From a bacterium (GTDB lineage Bacteria; SAR324; XYD2-FULL-50-16), in assembly GCA_018829445.1 (NCBI GenBank), contig JAHJTV010000101.1, positions 1 to 64,000 on the forward strand: a stretch of DNA of 64,000 nt. The letters run 5' to 3'. The notes below the pieces were generated by a model, which saw only the letters and a program-made list of their open reading frames with translations, searched no databases and was not told the origin of the DNA. This document shows, piece by piece, positions 25,653 to 34,302 of this stretch (its first letter is position 1; the number at the start of each line of letters is the position of its first letter). A program made the position numbers and the translations under genes.

Positions 25653-27281
25653 TCATCCTTGGATTTTCATTTCAAGAAGAACGCTTTGAATCGTTTCACT
25701 GTCAAAGGGTTTGTTAATGACTTTATTGATACCAGCATCTTTCAGTTCCATATCATCTTTACCCTCCTTTTGTGTCGTCACCATGATAATTGGTAAGCTA
25801 TCAGCGCTAAATGCTTCACGGATTTTTTTTGCCAGCTCAACGCCGGTGATTTCGGGCATGTTCAGATCCGTAAACAAAGCTGCCGACTGGTGATGGTTGA
25901 GCCATTCAAGACACTCCCCGGGATACTGGAATAAAACCGGCTCGTATCCCAGATCATTTAAAATTCTGCGGTAGACACTTAATATCAACCTGGAATCATC
26001 GACAGCACAGATAACGGTTTTACTCTTTTCCGGTTTTTGCTGTTTTGCTTTTTCCGCAATTTCATCCGCCAATTCCATAAACCCTTTTTTTTCTAGAAGG
26101 GGCAGGTAATGGAGCCTGATATCTGCATGAACCTTTAATGCAATATACTCGGATACGATTCTTTTAAAAAAGGGAAGATCCAATAGCCGTATAAAAAGGT
26201 CACTGGTCTGGGAGTCTACAACAGCTTTGATGATGCGAATCGATTCGGCATTTTCGCTCTTAACCATATTTCTGATACCGCCCAGCAGAACATCGTCCAG
26301 ATTTTTATCAATGGCTTTTGCTGCAGCCAGACGAATGCTGTCATCAGAATCTGTCAGCCCGGTTGCCAACATATAATCGCCTTTCAACGGGGGGAGATAT
26401 GTTAGCGCTTCATAGGCCGCAAATCTGACATTTGTATCATCAGGCCTTGTGTTGAGTAGTTTTCTGACGGCTTTGACGGCACTATCATCTCCAATCTCCA
26501 TCAACACATTAAGGGAATGCACTTGAAGATCGGAGTTATTGATTGCCAGGTTGTCTATCAATGATGGTATCGCTTTTGCCCCCATAAAAATGAGCTTTGA
26601 CTTTCCATGGTTGCGAATTTTCGCATCGTTGGACAACAAGGTTTGATTTAACAGGTCAATAACGATATCACCCTGTTTCGAAAACAGCAACTGCTCAATT
26701 ATTTTATCCGAATTTATCTTTTTTTCAAAGGCTGTGTATAAACACTGCAATGCCTTTTCACTGGCTATGTTTCCCAGAGCCGAGACAGAGGGTAGCATCA
26801 GACCTTCTTGATCCGACAGAACGAATTCGCCGATGATATCCACTGACTGCGAATCAGCCATTTCCCCCAACACCTGTACGGTCGTGATAATCAAATCCTG
26901 GTCTGCAGTTTCCTTGAGAATCCTCCGTAAGAGCGGCAGGGCTTCCCTCAATTGGATTTCTCCTGCCAGTTCTATATAACGCTTTAATTCGGGTTGTTTT
27001 TTGGATAACTGTCTAAGAATAATCCCTTTGTTTTTGCTTGCTTTTTCGTGCAGAGATTCGTCCAGATGGGGATTTGTTTTGATTATTTCAGGATGTTTGT
27101 GTGAAAGATACACCAGCAGGGGAAATGAAAAATCATCATCACATCTGTTTAATTCGAATAGTATACGTCGTTGTTCGCCAGGGTCAATTTCAGTCATATA
27201 GTCCATGATGACTCTTGCCTTAATTAAATCCCTTTTCTGACAATTGGCAATAAATTCATCAACGGCGTGCTGTTTATCCAT
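25653..27281 (-). CDS. HEAT-repeat protein with a C-terminal receiver domain
   Basis: This protein of about 542 residues has residues about 90-400 made of repeated two-helix HEAT/PBS-lyase-type units (for example VQVLGEMADSQSVDIIGEF, VSALGNIASEKALQCLY and LNVLMEIGDDSAVKAVRKLL). The last about 120 residues are a CheY-like receiver with VDDSR, phospho-Asp in ALFTDLNMPE, a Thr in MVTTQ and the conserved NKPF lysine. It is the first gene of the che operon and may act as the response regulator through protein-protein contacts. The start is uncertain: the ATG at 27281 lacks a good ribosome site, and an in-frame TTG lies at 27296. Confidence 0.85.
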   Translation of the reverse strand: MDKQHAVDEFIANCQKRDLIKARVIMDYMTEIDPGEQRRILFELNRCDDDFSFPLLVYLSHKHPEIIKTNPHLDESLHEKASKNKGIILRQLSKKQPELKRYIELAGEIQLREALPLLRRILKETADQDLIITTVQVLGEMADSQSVDIIGEFVLSDQEGLMLPSVSALGNIASEKALQCLYTAFEKKINSDKIIEQLLFSKQGDIVIDLLNQTLLSNDAKIRNHGKSKLIFMGAKAIPSLIDNLAINNSDLQVHSLNVLMEIGDDSAVKAVRKLLNTRPDDTNVRFAAYEALTYLPPLKGDYMLATGLTDSDDSIRLAAAKAIDKNLDDVLLGGIRNMVKSENAESIRIIKAVVDSQTSDLFIRLLDLPFFKRIVSEYIALKVHADIRLHYLPLLEKKGFMELADEIAEKAKQQKPEKSKTVICAVDDSRLILSVYRRILNDLGYEPVLFQYPGECLEWLNHHQSAALFTDLNMPEITGVELAKKIREAFSADSLPIIMVTTQKEGKDDMELKDAGINKVINKPFDSETIQSVLLEMKIQG

Positions 27282-27324
27282 GAATAAGCCGTGCAAGGTG
27301 TTCCAAAAGATCGCATGAGCTTAT

Positions 27325-27353
27325 AATATATCTGCTCTTATAAGGTTTTACAA
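27325..27353 (-). promoter_or_regulatory. Putative promoter of the minus-strand chemosensory operon
   Basis: On the minus strand TTGTAA (plus coordinates 27348-27353) and TATATT (27325-27330) are spaced by 17 bases, about 45 bases ahead of the HEAT-REC start. It lies in the 360-base divergent gap 27282-27641, which otherwise shows no gene. Confidence 0.45.
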
Positions 27354-27455
27354 CTGTATTCTCGATTTACGGATGAGGAAACTTTGATCCTATCCATACC
27401 CGATCAAAATATCATTTGAAGCAAAATGCAGGCAATGCACAAATGGAATTTTGCC

Positions 27456-27486
27456 TTGACACATCAGCCTGAAAATATGCTATTTT
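27456..27486 (+). promoter_or_regulatory. Putative promoter of the c-heme chemoreceptor gene
   Basis: A perfect TTGACA (27456-27461) is followed by TGCTAT (27478-27483, 16-base spacing) overlapping TATTTT (27481-27486). It lies about 155 bases upstream of the receptor start at 27642 and divergent to the che-operon promoter. Confidence 0.45.
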
Positions 27487-27641
27487 AGGGGTGTTGTATT
27501 CTTCGCTATCTACAACCCGATTATTATTGGAACGTGAATTACCAAGTTTATACACCTTATGGAGTTATAAACCGATCTCTTTCTTTTGACAATTTTTTAT
27601 CCATGATCAACAAGAGATGATCACCAGTTGGAGTGAAACCT

Positions 27642-29426
27642 ATGAAACGATTTGCAGATTGGTCTCTGATAAATAAATTCCTTTCGGTAGGAATTCTAAT
27701 TCTAATTGCTTTTGGCATGGGGCGGTTTTTTCTAAATGCTTACAATGATAAACAAAGCGCGATTGATAAAAACGTGGAAAAGGCAAGGGCAATCTGTTTA
27801 ACTGCAGAATCCGTGCGACAGGAGATGGAAGACAAGTGGAGCCAGGGTTTGTTTTCATTGGAACAGATGAAACGGTATATGAAAGCCAATGACAGAGAGC
27901 GAATGTTATCGGCCATCCCGGTTGTATCGGCATGGAGAGCAGCGATGCGAAAGGCGGAACAGGGCGGTTACGAATTCAGGGTACCAAAATTCGACCCCAG
28001 GAATGAGGCGAACACTCCGGATTTTGGCTTAAATTATGCTATCGAAGGTCCCGCTTTAAAAAAAATGAACGAGGAAAACCTTTCCGAGTATTATGTAATG
28101 GATGAAAATATAAACGCCATACGATATTTTCTTCCAGTCAGGTTAACCGAGGTGTGTATGAACTGTCATGGTGACCCCGCTCGCTCAAAAGAAATATGGG
28201 GGCTGCCTGATGGGAAAGACCCCACAGGAGGTATCATGGAGAACTGGAAGGTAGGGGAAATCCATGGTGCTTTTGAAGTTATCCAATCCATGGATAAAGC
28301 GGATGCGGATTTTCGTACCAAAATCCTTCATACATTTGTCTCAATGATAATCGCAATACTAATCTCAGCATTTATTTTTGCCATAGTCAGCAGATCCATC
28401 AGTAAACCGATCATTAAAGGAGTGGAATTTGCCACTACCATGTCTGAAGGTGATCTGACAAAAACCCTGGATATTAAACAAAAAGATGAGGTCGGAAAAC
28501 TGGCAAATGCCATGAATCTGATGGTGACAAATTTAAGCAAGATGCTGAAAGAACTGGCAGGTGGAGTTCACACCTTGTCTTCTTCCTCTACAGACCTGAC
28601 AGAAATTTCCCGACAGATGTCTTCAGGCGCAGAACAAACATCAATGAAAGCCAGTACGGTAGCTGCAGCCGCTGAAGAGATGAGCTCCAATATGACGGCG
28701 GTAGCAGCCGCTGTTGAACAAACTTCCACCAATGTTGGCATGGTAACATCGGCAGCCGAAGCCATGTCGGCAACCATCAACGAAATCGCACAGAATTCGG
28801 AAAAAGCACTCTCAATCACAGAGAAGGCAGTGATTCAGTCCAAAAGCGCTTCGGTGAAAGTTAATGAATTAGGAGAAGCTGCCTCTGAGATTGGGGAAGT
28901 TACCGAGACAATCACCGAAATTTCGGAAAAAACGGATTTACTGGCATTAAACGCTACCATCGAAGCAGCCAGGGCAGGTGACGCAGGAAAAGGATTTGCT
29001 GTGGTGGCCGCCGAAATAAAGGAACTGGCCCGTCAAGCATCGGATGCCACCTTGAAGATTAAAAAGAAAATTCAGGGGATTCAAAGTTCAACTGCCTCAA
29101 CCATCGGTGAGATCAGTCAGATCACCACCGTGATCGACAGCGTCAATGATATTGTAGCCACAATTGCAACTGCAGTTGAAGAACAATCGATTACTACCAA
29201 GGAGATCGCTGCTAACATCGCCCAGGCATCACAGGGAATTCAGGAGGTTTCGCAAAACGTTGCCCAGAGTTCCTATGCGGCCAGTGAGGTGGCAAAAGAT
29301 ATTATTGAGGTCGATAATTCATCCAAAGAGATGTCAAACAGCAGCGCCCAGGTCAAAGCCAGCGCCGAAGATCTGGCAAATCTGGCGGAACGTTTGAAAC
29401 AGATTATCGCAAAATTTAAGTTTTAA
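27642..29426 (+). CDS. Methyl-accepting chemotaxis protein with a c-type heme sensor domain
   Basis: This 594-residue receptor has a first membrane helix at about 12-31 and a periplasmic domain of the Tll0287-like/DUF3365 type ending in VCMNCHGDP, a CxxCH c-heme site at 172-176, followed by [10 protein letters not shown] second membrane helix (about 235-258) leads to HAMP and a signalling coiled coil with tip [23 protein letters not shown]. Covalent heme in a receptor of this kind fits sensing of O2, NO, CO or redox state (inference). The ATG at 27642 is preferred to an in-frame GTG at 27633 because GGAG lies 8 bases before it. It is divergent from the che operon and probably signals through it. 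Confidence 0.9.
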   Translation: MKRFADWSLINKFLSVGILILIAFGMGRFFLNAYNDKQSAIDKNVEKARAICLTAESVRQEMEDKWSQGLFSLEQMKRYMKANDRERMLSAIPVVSAWRAAMRKAEQGGYEFRVPKFDPRNEANTPDFGLNYAIEGPALKKMNEENLSEYYVMDENINAIRYFLPVRLTEVCMNCHGDPARSKEIWGLPDGKDPTGGIMENWKVGEIHGAFEVIQSMDKADADFRTKILHTFVSMIIAILISAFIFAIVSRSISKPIIKGVEFATTMSEGDLTKTLDIKQKDEVGKLANAMNLMVTNLSKMLKELAGGVHTLSSSSTDLTEISRQMSSGAEQTSMKASTVAAAAEEMSSNMTAVAAAVEQTSTNVGMVTSAAEAMSATINEIAQNSEKALSITEKAVIQSKSASVKVNELGEAASEIGEVTETITEISEKTDLLALNATIEAARAGDAGKGFAVVAAEIKELARQASDATLKIKKKIQGIQSSTASTIGEISQITTVIDSVNDIVATIATAVEEQSITTKEIAANIAQASQGIQEVSQNVAQSSYAASEVAKDIIEVDNSSKEMSNSSAQVKASAEDLANLAERLKQIIAKFKF

Positions 29427-29441
29427 TCCCCACATTCCGTG

Positions 29442-30233
29442 CTACTCTTTATCAAGGAATGGTTGCAGCAGCAGCCAGTGAAGATGGGAATAAATGGGTT
29501 TACGAAACAATTCAATCCCAATTGTCATACCCTCATGACCGTGTTGTGGTTGCGCCCGATATGTGCCAAACAGATAGTCCCACCAGGATAAGCTGAATCC
29601 GAAATTGCTATCTGTCTCTTTCCTGATAATAGAGTGATGCACCCTGTGCATATCCGGCGTCACTACAAATAGCCGCAGCACTCTGTCAATGCCTGCAGGA
29701 ATTCGAATATTGCCGTGATTGAACATCGCCATTGCATTCAGCAATATCTCAAAAACCAAAACCGCTAACACCGGTGGCCCCAAAACTGAGATAACAGAAA
29801 GTTTAATCAACATAGATAGGATGATCTCCAGAGGATGGAACCTCAAAGCTGTTGTCACATCATAGTCCAGATCCGTATGGTGCATCCGGTGTAAGCGCCA
29901 CAATCTGGGAACAGCATGAAACATCAGATGCTGAAAATAGATGGCCAGATCCAATATGATAATTGATATTAAAAGTGCCGCTTCCTCAGGAATCTCAATA
30001 TTGTTGAATAAACCCCATTTGCGATCTTGAGCCAAAACTGCCATTCCCATGGCAAGTACGGGAAATACCCAACGAACAAAGAGAGTGTTGAGAACAACAA
30101 TTCCGAAGTTACTGTACCAGCGAACAGCTTTGGAAACGGCTAATGGGCGACGAGGCCATAGAATCTCCCAGATTGCTATCAAAAGCAGGGTTCCCAAAAA
30201 AAATCCCAATCGTAGCGTTAATTCTTTGTTCAT
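29442..30233 (-). CDS. Sterol desaturase/fatty acid hydroxylase family protein
   Basis: This 263-residue membrane di-iron oxygenase-like protein has four or so hydrophobic segments and the His-box set of the family: FQHLMFH (HxxxH), LHRMHH (HxxHH) and MHRVHHS (HxxHH), plus a NHGNI histidine. Relatives hydroxylate or desaturate lipids using O2. The substrate is unknown, and an O2-dependent enzyme is notable in a genome that otherwise looks anaerobic. The start at 30233 is set by AGAGGA about 8 bases upstream; the frame extends further to 30275 without support. Its end lies only 16 bases from the convergent chemoreceptor stop. Confidence 0.85.
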   Translation of the reverse strand: MNKELTLRLGFFLGTLLLIAIWEILWPRRPLAVSKAVRWYSNFGIVVLNTLFVRWVFPVLAMGMAVLAQDRKWGLFNNIEIPEEAALLISIIILDLAIYFQHLMFHAVPRLWRLHRMHHTDLDYDVTTALRFHPLEIILSMLIKLSVISVLGPPVLAVLVFEILLNAMAMFNHGNIRIPAGIDRVLRLFVVTPDMHRVHHSIIRKETDSNFGFSLSWWDYLFGTYRAQPQHGHEGMTIGIELFRKPIYSHLHWLLLQPFLDKE

Positions 30234-30542
30234 ACTAATTCCTCTAGCGTTTGTTTTTTGGATTTGATTCCGCAATTTATACTGTTTTTACGTGCTTAAC
30301 CTGTTTTAACTGCCGGGTGTCCTTACGTGGCAGCTAAAAAGATACAATTGGTACCCACTATTTCATATGATAATTAACTTGTACAAGCTATTTAATAACA
30401 AATGGTTGAATTCAGAAGAGCAGACACAGCAAATTACACTTTATCATAGTTTGTCAGAGTTAATTGGGTTAGACTTTTGCAGGAGAAAGGTATCAATCTT
30501 GTTGAAAAGATGTCATTCAGCGGATCTTACAAGGAGTATGTT

Positions 30543-32684
30543 ATGAATAGGGGCAGGTCTTTAAAACTTGGTTTAATTTTGATTATTATTGGTTTGATTG
30601 CTGTGGTTTTTGTTTTTGATTTACAGCAATATCTCACTCTTAGTTATCTTAAAAGCAGACAACAACTGCTGATCGACTATTATTACACCAACACAGTTTT
30701 TACGGTTTTCATTTTCTTTATTATATATGTGGTGACAACCGCATTATCCATCCCCGGTGCCGCTGCCCTCACCCTGTTTGCAGGTGCATTGTTCGGCCTT
30801 CTTCAGGCAACCATTATTGTCTCTTTTGCCAGCTCAATTGGAGCAACTATGGCTTTTTTAACCTCACGATTTCTGCTGAAGGATTATGTTCAAACCCGCT
30901 TCGGCAAGCAACTTGAAATTATTAATAAGGGCATTAGAAAAGAGGGAGAGTATTATCTTTTCACTCTGCGTTTGATTCCTGTTTTTCCCTTTTTCCTGAT
31001 TAATCTGACCATGGGCCTAACGCCTATTAGTCTTTTCAAGTTCTATCTTGTCAGTCAGATCGGGATGTTACCGGGTACCATTGTGTATATATTTGCAGGG
31101 ACTCAGTTGGCTCAAATAGATTCAATTCAGGGAATCTTATCACCGGGATTAATACTAGCCTTCACGCTTTTAGGATTGTTTCCCCTTTTAATGAAAAAAG
31201 GAGTGGCCATGCTCAATGCCAGAAAAAAATTAAAAAAATTCAGCTCTCCAAAACATTTTGATTACAACATAACCGTGATAGGAGCCGGTTCCGCCGGATT
31301 GGTTGCTGCCTATATTGCAGCCGCAGTCAAGGCCAAAGTTGCTCTGATTGAGAAACACAAGATGGGAGGAGACTGTCTCAATACCGGATGTGTTCCCAGC
31401 AAGGCCTTAATTCGGTCTGCCAGGATGCTCTCCTACGCCAAACGTTCTCAGGAATTTGGTCTAAACCAAACAACGGTTGACTTTGAATTTAATAAGATAA
31501 TGGAGAGGGTTCAAACCGTTATTAAAAAAGTCGAACCCCATGATTCTGTGGAACGGTATCAGGAGCTCGGGGTTGACTGTCTTTCAGGGGAAGCGCAGAT
31601 CATTGATCCCCATCGAGTTAAATTAGATGATCGTATCATTACTACTCGCAGCATTGTGGTGGCAAGCGGAGCGTCTCCATTTGTTCCTCCGATACCTGGA
31701 ATTGATAAAATCAACTTCCTTACCAGTGATACACTATGGAATATCCGCAAGTTACCAAAACGACTGATTATTCTGGGTGGCGGTCCCATCGGTTGTGAAA
31801 TGGCCCAGAGTTTTGCCCGATTTGGATCAAAAGTGTCTCAAGTGGAAATGTTACCTCAAATTCTGCTACGGGAAGATGAAGAGGTCAGCTCATTGGTGAC
31901 GGAAAAGTTCAAAAAAGAAGGCATAAACGTTTTAACAGGACATCGGGCCAAAGAGTTCTATCTGGAAGGTGAAAAAAAAACTCTGCTCTGTGAATTTGAA
32001 GGAAATGATGTCCGTATTCCCTTTGATGAGGTGATTGTTGCTGTGGGCAGAAAAGCAAATATCAAAGGGTTTGGCCTTGAGGAGCTGGGAGTTGAAATCT
32101 CAAAGACCGGCACCATCGCTCACGACACCTATCTGCGAACGAACTATCCCAATATACTTGTCTGTGGCGACGTAGCAGGCCCATACCAATTCACCCATAC
32201 CGCTTCGCATCAAGCCTGGTATGCATCCGTTAATGCCCTCTTTCATCCTTTCAAGCAGTTTAAGGTCGATTATCGGGTTATCCCCTGGTGTACCTTCACA
32301 GACCCGGAAGTAGCGAGGGTAGGGTTGAATGAAAAAGAGGCAAAAGAGAAAAACATCCCCTATGAATCAACCGTTTTTAAAATTGACGATCTGGATCGTG
32401 CCATTGCCGACAGTGAAGATTTTGGATTTATTAAGGTTTTAACAGTTCCACGAAAGGATCGAATTCTTGGGGTAACCATTGTGGGAACCCATGCCGGTGA
32501 CCTGATAGCGGAATTTGTACTGGCCATGAAACATGGTTTGGGGTTGAACAAGATCCTTAACTCCATCCATATCTATCCCACCCTGGTTGAAGCAAATAAA
32601 TATGTTGCCGGTAATTGGAGAAAGAACCATGTCCCTAAAAATCTGCTTGGTTTTCTGGAAAGGTTTCACACCTGGAGAAGATAG
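30543..32684 (+). CDS. Fusion of a VTT (TVP38/DedA-like) membrane domain and a mercuric reductase-like flavoprotein
   Basis: This protein of about 713 residues carries an N-terminal VTT/SNARE-associated membrane domain at about 1-230 (YdjX/Z-like), with the typical GALFGLLQA and RLIPVFPFFLINLTMG stretches. From about 240 on it carries a complete flavin disulfide reductase: GAGSAGLVAAY (FAD), the redox-active pair in CLNTGCVPSK, GGGPIGCEMAQ (NAD(P)H), CGDVAGPYQFTHTA, and a C-terminal dimerisation domain with HIYPTLVE. It may couple membrane lipid or quinone handling to thiol redox, but the function is not established. AAGGAG at 30531-30536 selects the ATG at 30543 over upstream in-frame codons. 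Confidence 0.88.
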   Translation: MNRGRSLKLGLILIIIGLIAVVFVFDLQQYLTLSYLKSRQQLLIDYYYTNTVFTVFIFFIIYVVTTALSIPGAAALTLFAGALFGLLQATIIVSFASSIGATMAFLTSRFLLKDYVQTRFGKQLEIINKGIRKEGEYYLFTLRLIPVFPFFLINLTMGLTPISLFKFYLVSQIGMLPGTIVYIFAGTQLAQIDSIQGILSPGLILAFTLLGLFPLLMKKGVAMLNARKKLKKFSSPKHFDYNITVIGAGSAGLVAAYIAAAVKAKVALIEKHKMGGDCLNTGCVPSKALIRSARMLSYAKRSQEFGLNQTTVDFEFNKIMERVQTVIKKVEPHDSVERYQELGVDCLSGEAQIIDPHRVKLDDRIITTRSIVVASGASPFVPPIPGIDKINFLTSDTLWNIRKLPKRLIILGGGPIGCEMAQSFARFGSKVSQVEMLPQILLREDEEVSSLVTEKFKKEGINVLTGHRAKEFYLEGEKKTLLCEFEGNDVRIPFDEVIVAVGRKANIKGFGLEELGVEISKTGTIAHDTYLRTNYPNILVCGDVAGPYQFTHTASHQAWYASVNALFHPFKQFKVDYRVIPWCTFTDPEVARVGLNEKEAKEKNIPYESTVFKIDDLDRAIADSEDFGFIKVLTVPRKDRILGVTIVGTHAGDLIAEFVLAMKHGLGLNKILNSIHIYPTLVEANKYVAGNWRKNHVPKNLLGFLERFHTWRR

Positions 32685-33084
32685 GAGGTAAAAGCAGCTA
32701 AACCATTAAATGTCTTTTCCACCAAGTTGTCATACGGTTTTCCGGAACATCCCAATTATCTGATTTTCTGAATTTGTTTTTTAAAATGTTAATTTTCTTT
32801 AGATAGTCACAATTCTATTGCTGAATTACCCCCTTCATCGTATGTTAAATCCAAGTTTATATAAAAAGACGATTATGTATAAAAAGGCACAAAAGATGCT
32901 TATAAATTCAACGTTTTGAACAACTTCACACTTTAAGTATTGTCTGCTGCCAGATGGATCTTCACCCTTGGAATGACCAGAAGCACTCAACTGGATTGAC
33001 TCCTTTACTTTAAAATGAAAACCAGTCTAATTATTTGCAATAGTTGACCTTTACAAATAACGAATTAAAAAATCTATCATAAAC
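32685..33084. other. Intergenic region, no gene seen
   Basis: This 400-base AT-rich gap lies between the VTT-flavoprotein fusion and the RND adaptor gene. No coding frame, strong hairpin or convincing promoter was recognised. Several TTGAC-like boxes near 32996 and 33048 lack a well-placed -10 partner, and the adaptor ATG at 33085 has no clear Shine-Dalgarno. Confidence 0.5.
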
Positions 33085-34299
33085 ATGAAGAAAGCAATTA
33101 TTCTTTTATTGGTGATGGCAATACTGGGGTTTCTCGGTTGGAAAGTCTACGAAGCTTATACAAGAGAAGTTTCAGAAGCCAGGAGAATGAAAGAAAAACC
33201 GCGAGTCGCAGTTGAAGTTACACCTGTTGGCAAGGCCGATATTCAGGATGTCGGAACCTTCACAGGAACGTTGCGACCAAAATCCCTGTTCCTGATTGCA
33301 CCCAAAGTTTCAGGCCGGTTGGAACGATTGATGGTGAACATTGGAGATCAGCTTAAGCCCAGTCAACTGATTGCTGTTTTGGATGACGATGAGTTTAAGT
33401 TGCAACTTCAACAGGCTCAGGCATACCTTGACGTCGCCAAAGCCAATCTTGAGGCGGCAATAGATCAAATGGAAGCTGCAAAACGGGAATTGGAAAGAAC
33501 CCAATCCCTTCAGCAAAAGAACCTGGTGTCTGCTTCTGAATTGGATAAAGCAAAGACTGATTATGCCTCCCAACTTTCAAAATACCGGGTAGCAACTGCT
33601 CAACTTGAAGAGAAAACAGCTGCATATGAAGTCAGTCGCATCCATCTTTCCTACACGACCATAACAAATATCTGGAGTGATAGTGGTGCGGTTTTGGTTG
33701 TCGGTGAGCGATTCGTTGATGAAGGAGCCCTGGTTGGGTCAACCACTCCAGTGGTTTCGATTCTGGACATTTCGTCCCTGGTGGGGGTGATTCATGTGAC
33801 TGAGATGGATTATTTCAAGATTAAACTGGGGCAAGAAGCAGAAATTACGGTAGATGCCCTTCCAGACCGACAGTTTAAAGGATCAGTGATAAGAGTATCC
33901 CCCTTGATTAAAGAAAAGAGCCGTGAAGCTCAGATTGATCTGGTTATCCCCAATGATGACGGGATTCTTAAACCCGGTCTGTTTATCCGTGCGTCCATTC
34001 GCTTTGGTGTTCATCAGGGAGCACCCGTAATACCAGTCAACGCCTTGGTAAAAAGAGACAATGAAAACGGTGTTTTTTTATTGGATGAAGAAACCGACCA
34101 GGTACATTTTATAAAGATTAAAACAGGTTTCAAACAGAATGAGATGGTAGAAATTGCTTCACCGCGGATAAACGGATCAGTGGTCACATTGGGCCACCAC
34201 TTACTTGAAGATGGATCGAGTGTCAGCGTACCGGGAAAGGAAGAAAAAAACCCGGAAAAGAAAAAACAGATGCGGAAACAAACTCCTGAAAAGAAATAG
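33085..34299 (+). CDS. RND efflux periplasmic adaptor (membrane fusion protein)
   Basis: This 404-residue HlyD/AcrA-type adaptor has an N-terminal hydrophobic segment (about 4-20) acting as signal or anchor. A lipoyl-like half-motif, GRLERLMVNIGDQLKPSQLIAVLD, is followed by a coiled-coil hairpin (about 110-185), the second lipoyl half, a beta-barrel (LVGVIHVTEMDYFKIKLGQ) and a membrane-proximal domain. The end is a Lys/Glu-rich tail. It bridges the inner-membrane pump to an outer-membrane channel. The pump gene follows after three bases. No TolC-type gene is in the window, so the channel must come from elsewhere. Confidence 0.92.
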   Translation: MKKAIILLLVMAILGFLGWKVYEAYTREVSEARRMKEKPRVAVEVTPVGKADIQDVGTFTGTLRPKSLFLIAPKVSGRLERLMVNIGDQLKPSQLIAVLDDDEFKLQLQQAQAYLDVAKANLEAAIDQMEAAKRELERTQSLQQKNLVSASELDKAKTDYASQLSKYRVATAQLEEKTAAYEVSRIHLSYTTITNIWSDSGAVLVVGERFVDEGALVGSTTPVVSILDISSLVGVIHVTEMDYFKIKLGQEAEITVDALPDRQFKGSVIRVSPLIKEKSREAQIDLVIPNDDGILKPGLFIRASIRFGVHQGAPVIPVNALVKRDNENGVFLLDEETDQVHFIKIKTGFKQNEMVEIASPRINGSVVTLGHHLLEDGSSVSVPGKEEKNPEKKKQMRKQTPEKK

Positions 34300-34302
34300 A
34301 AC

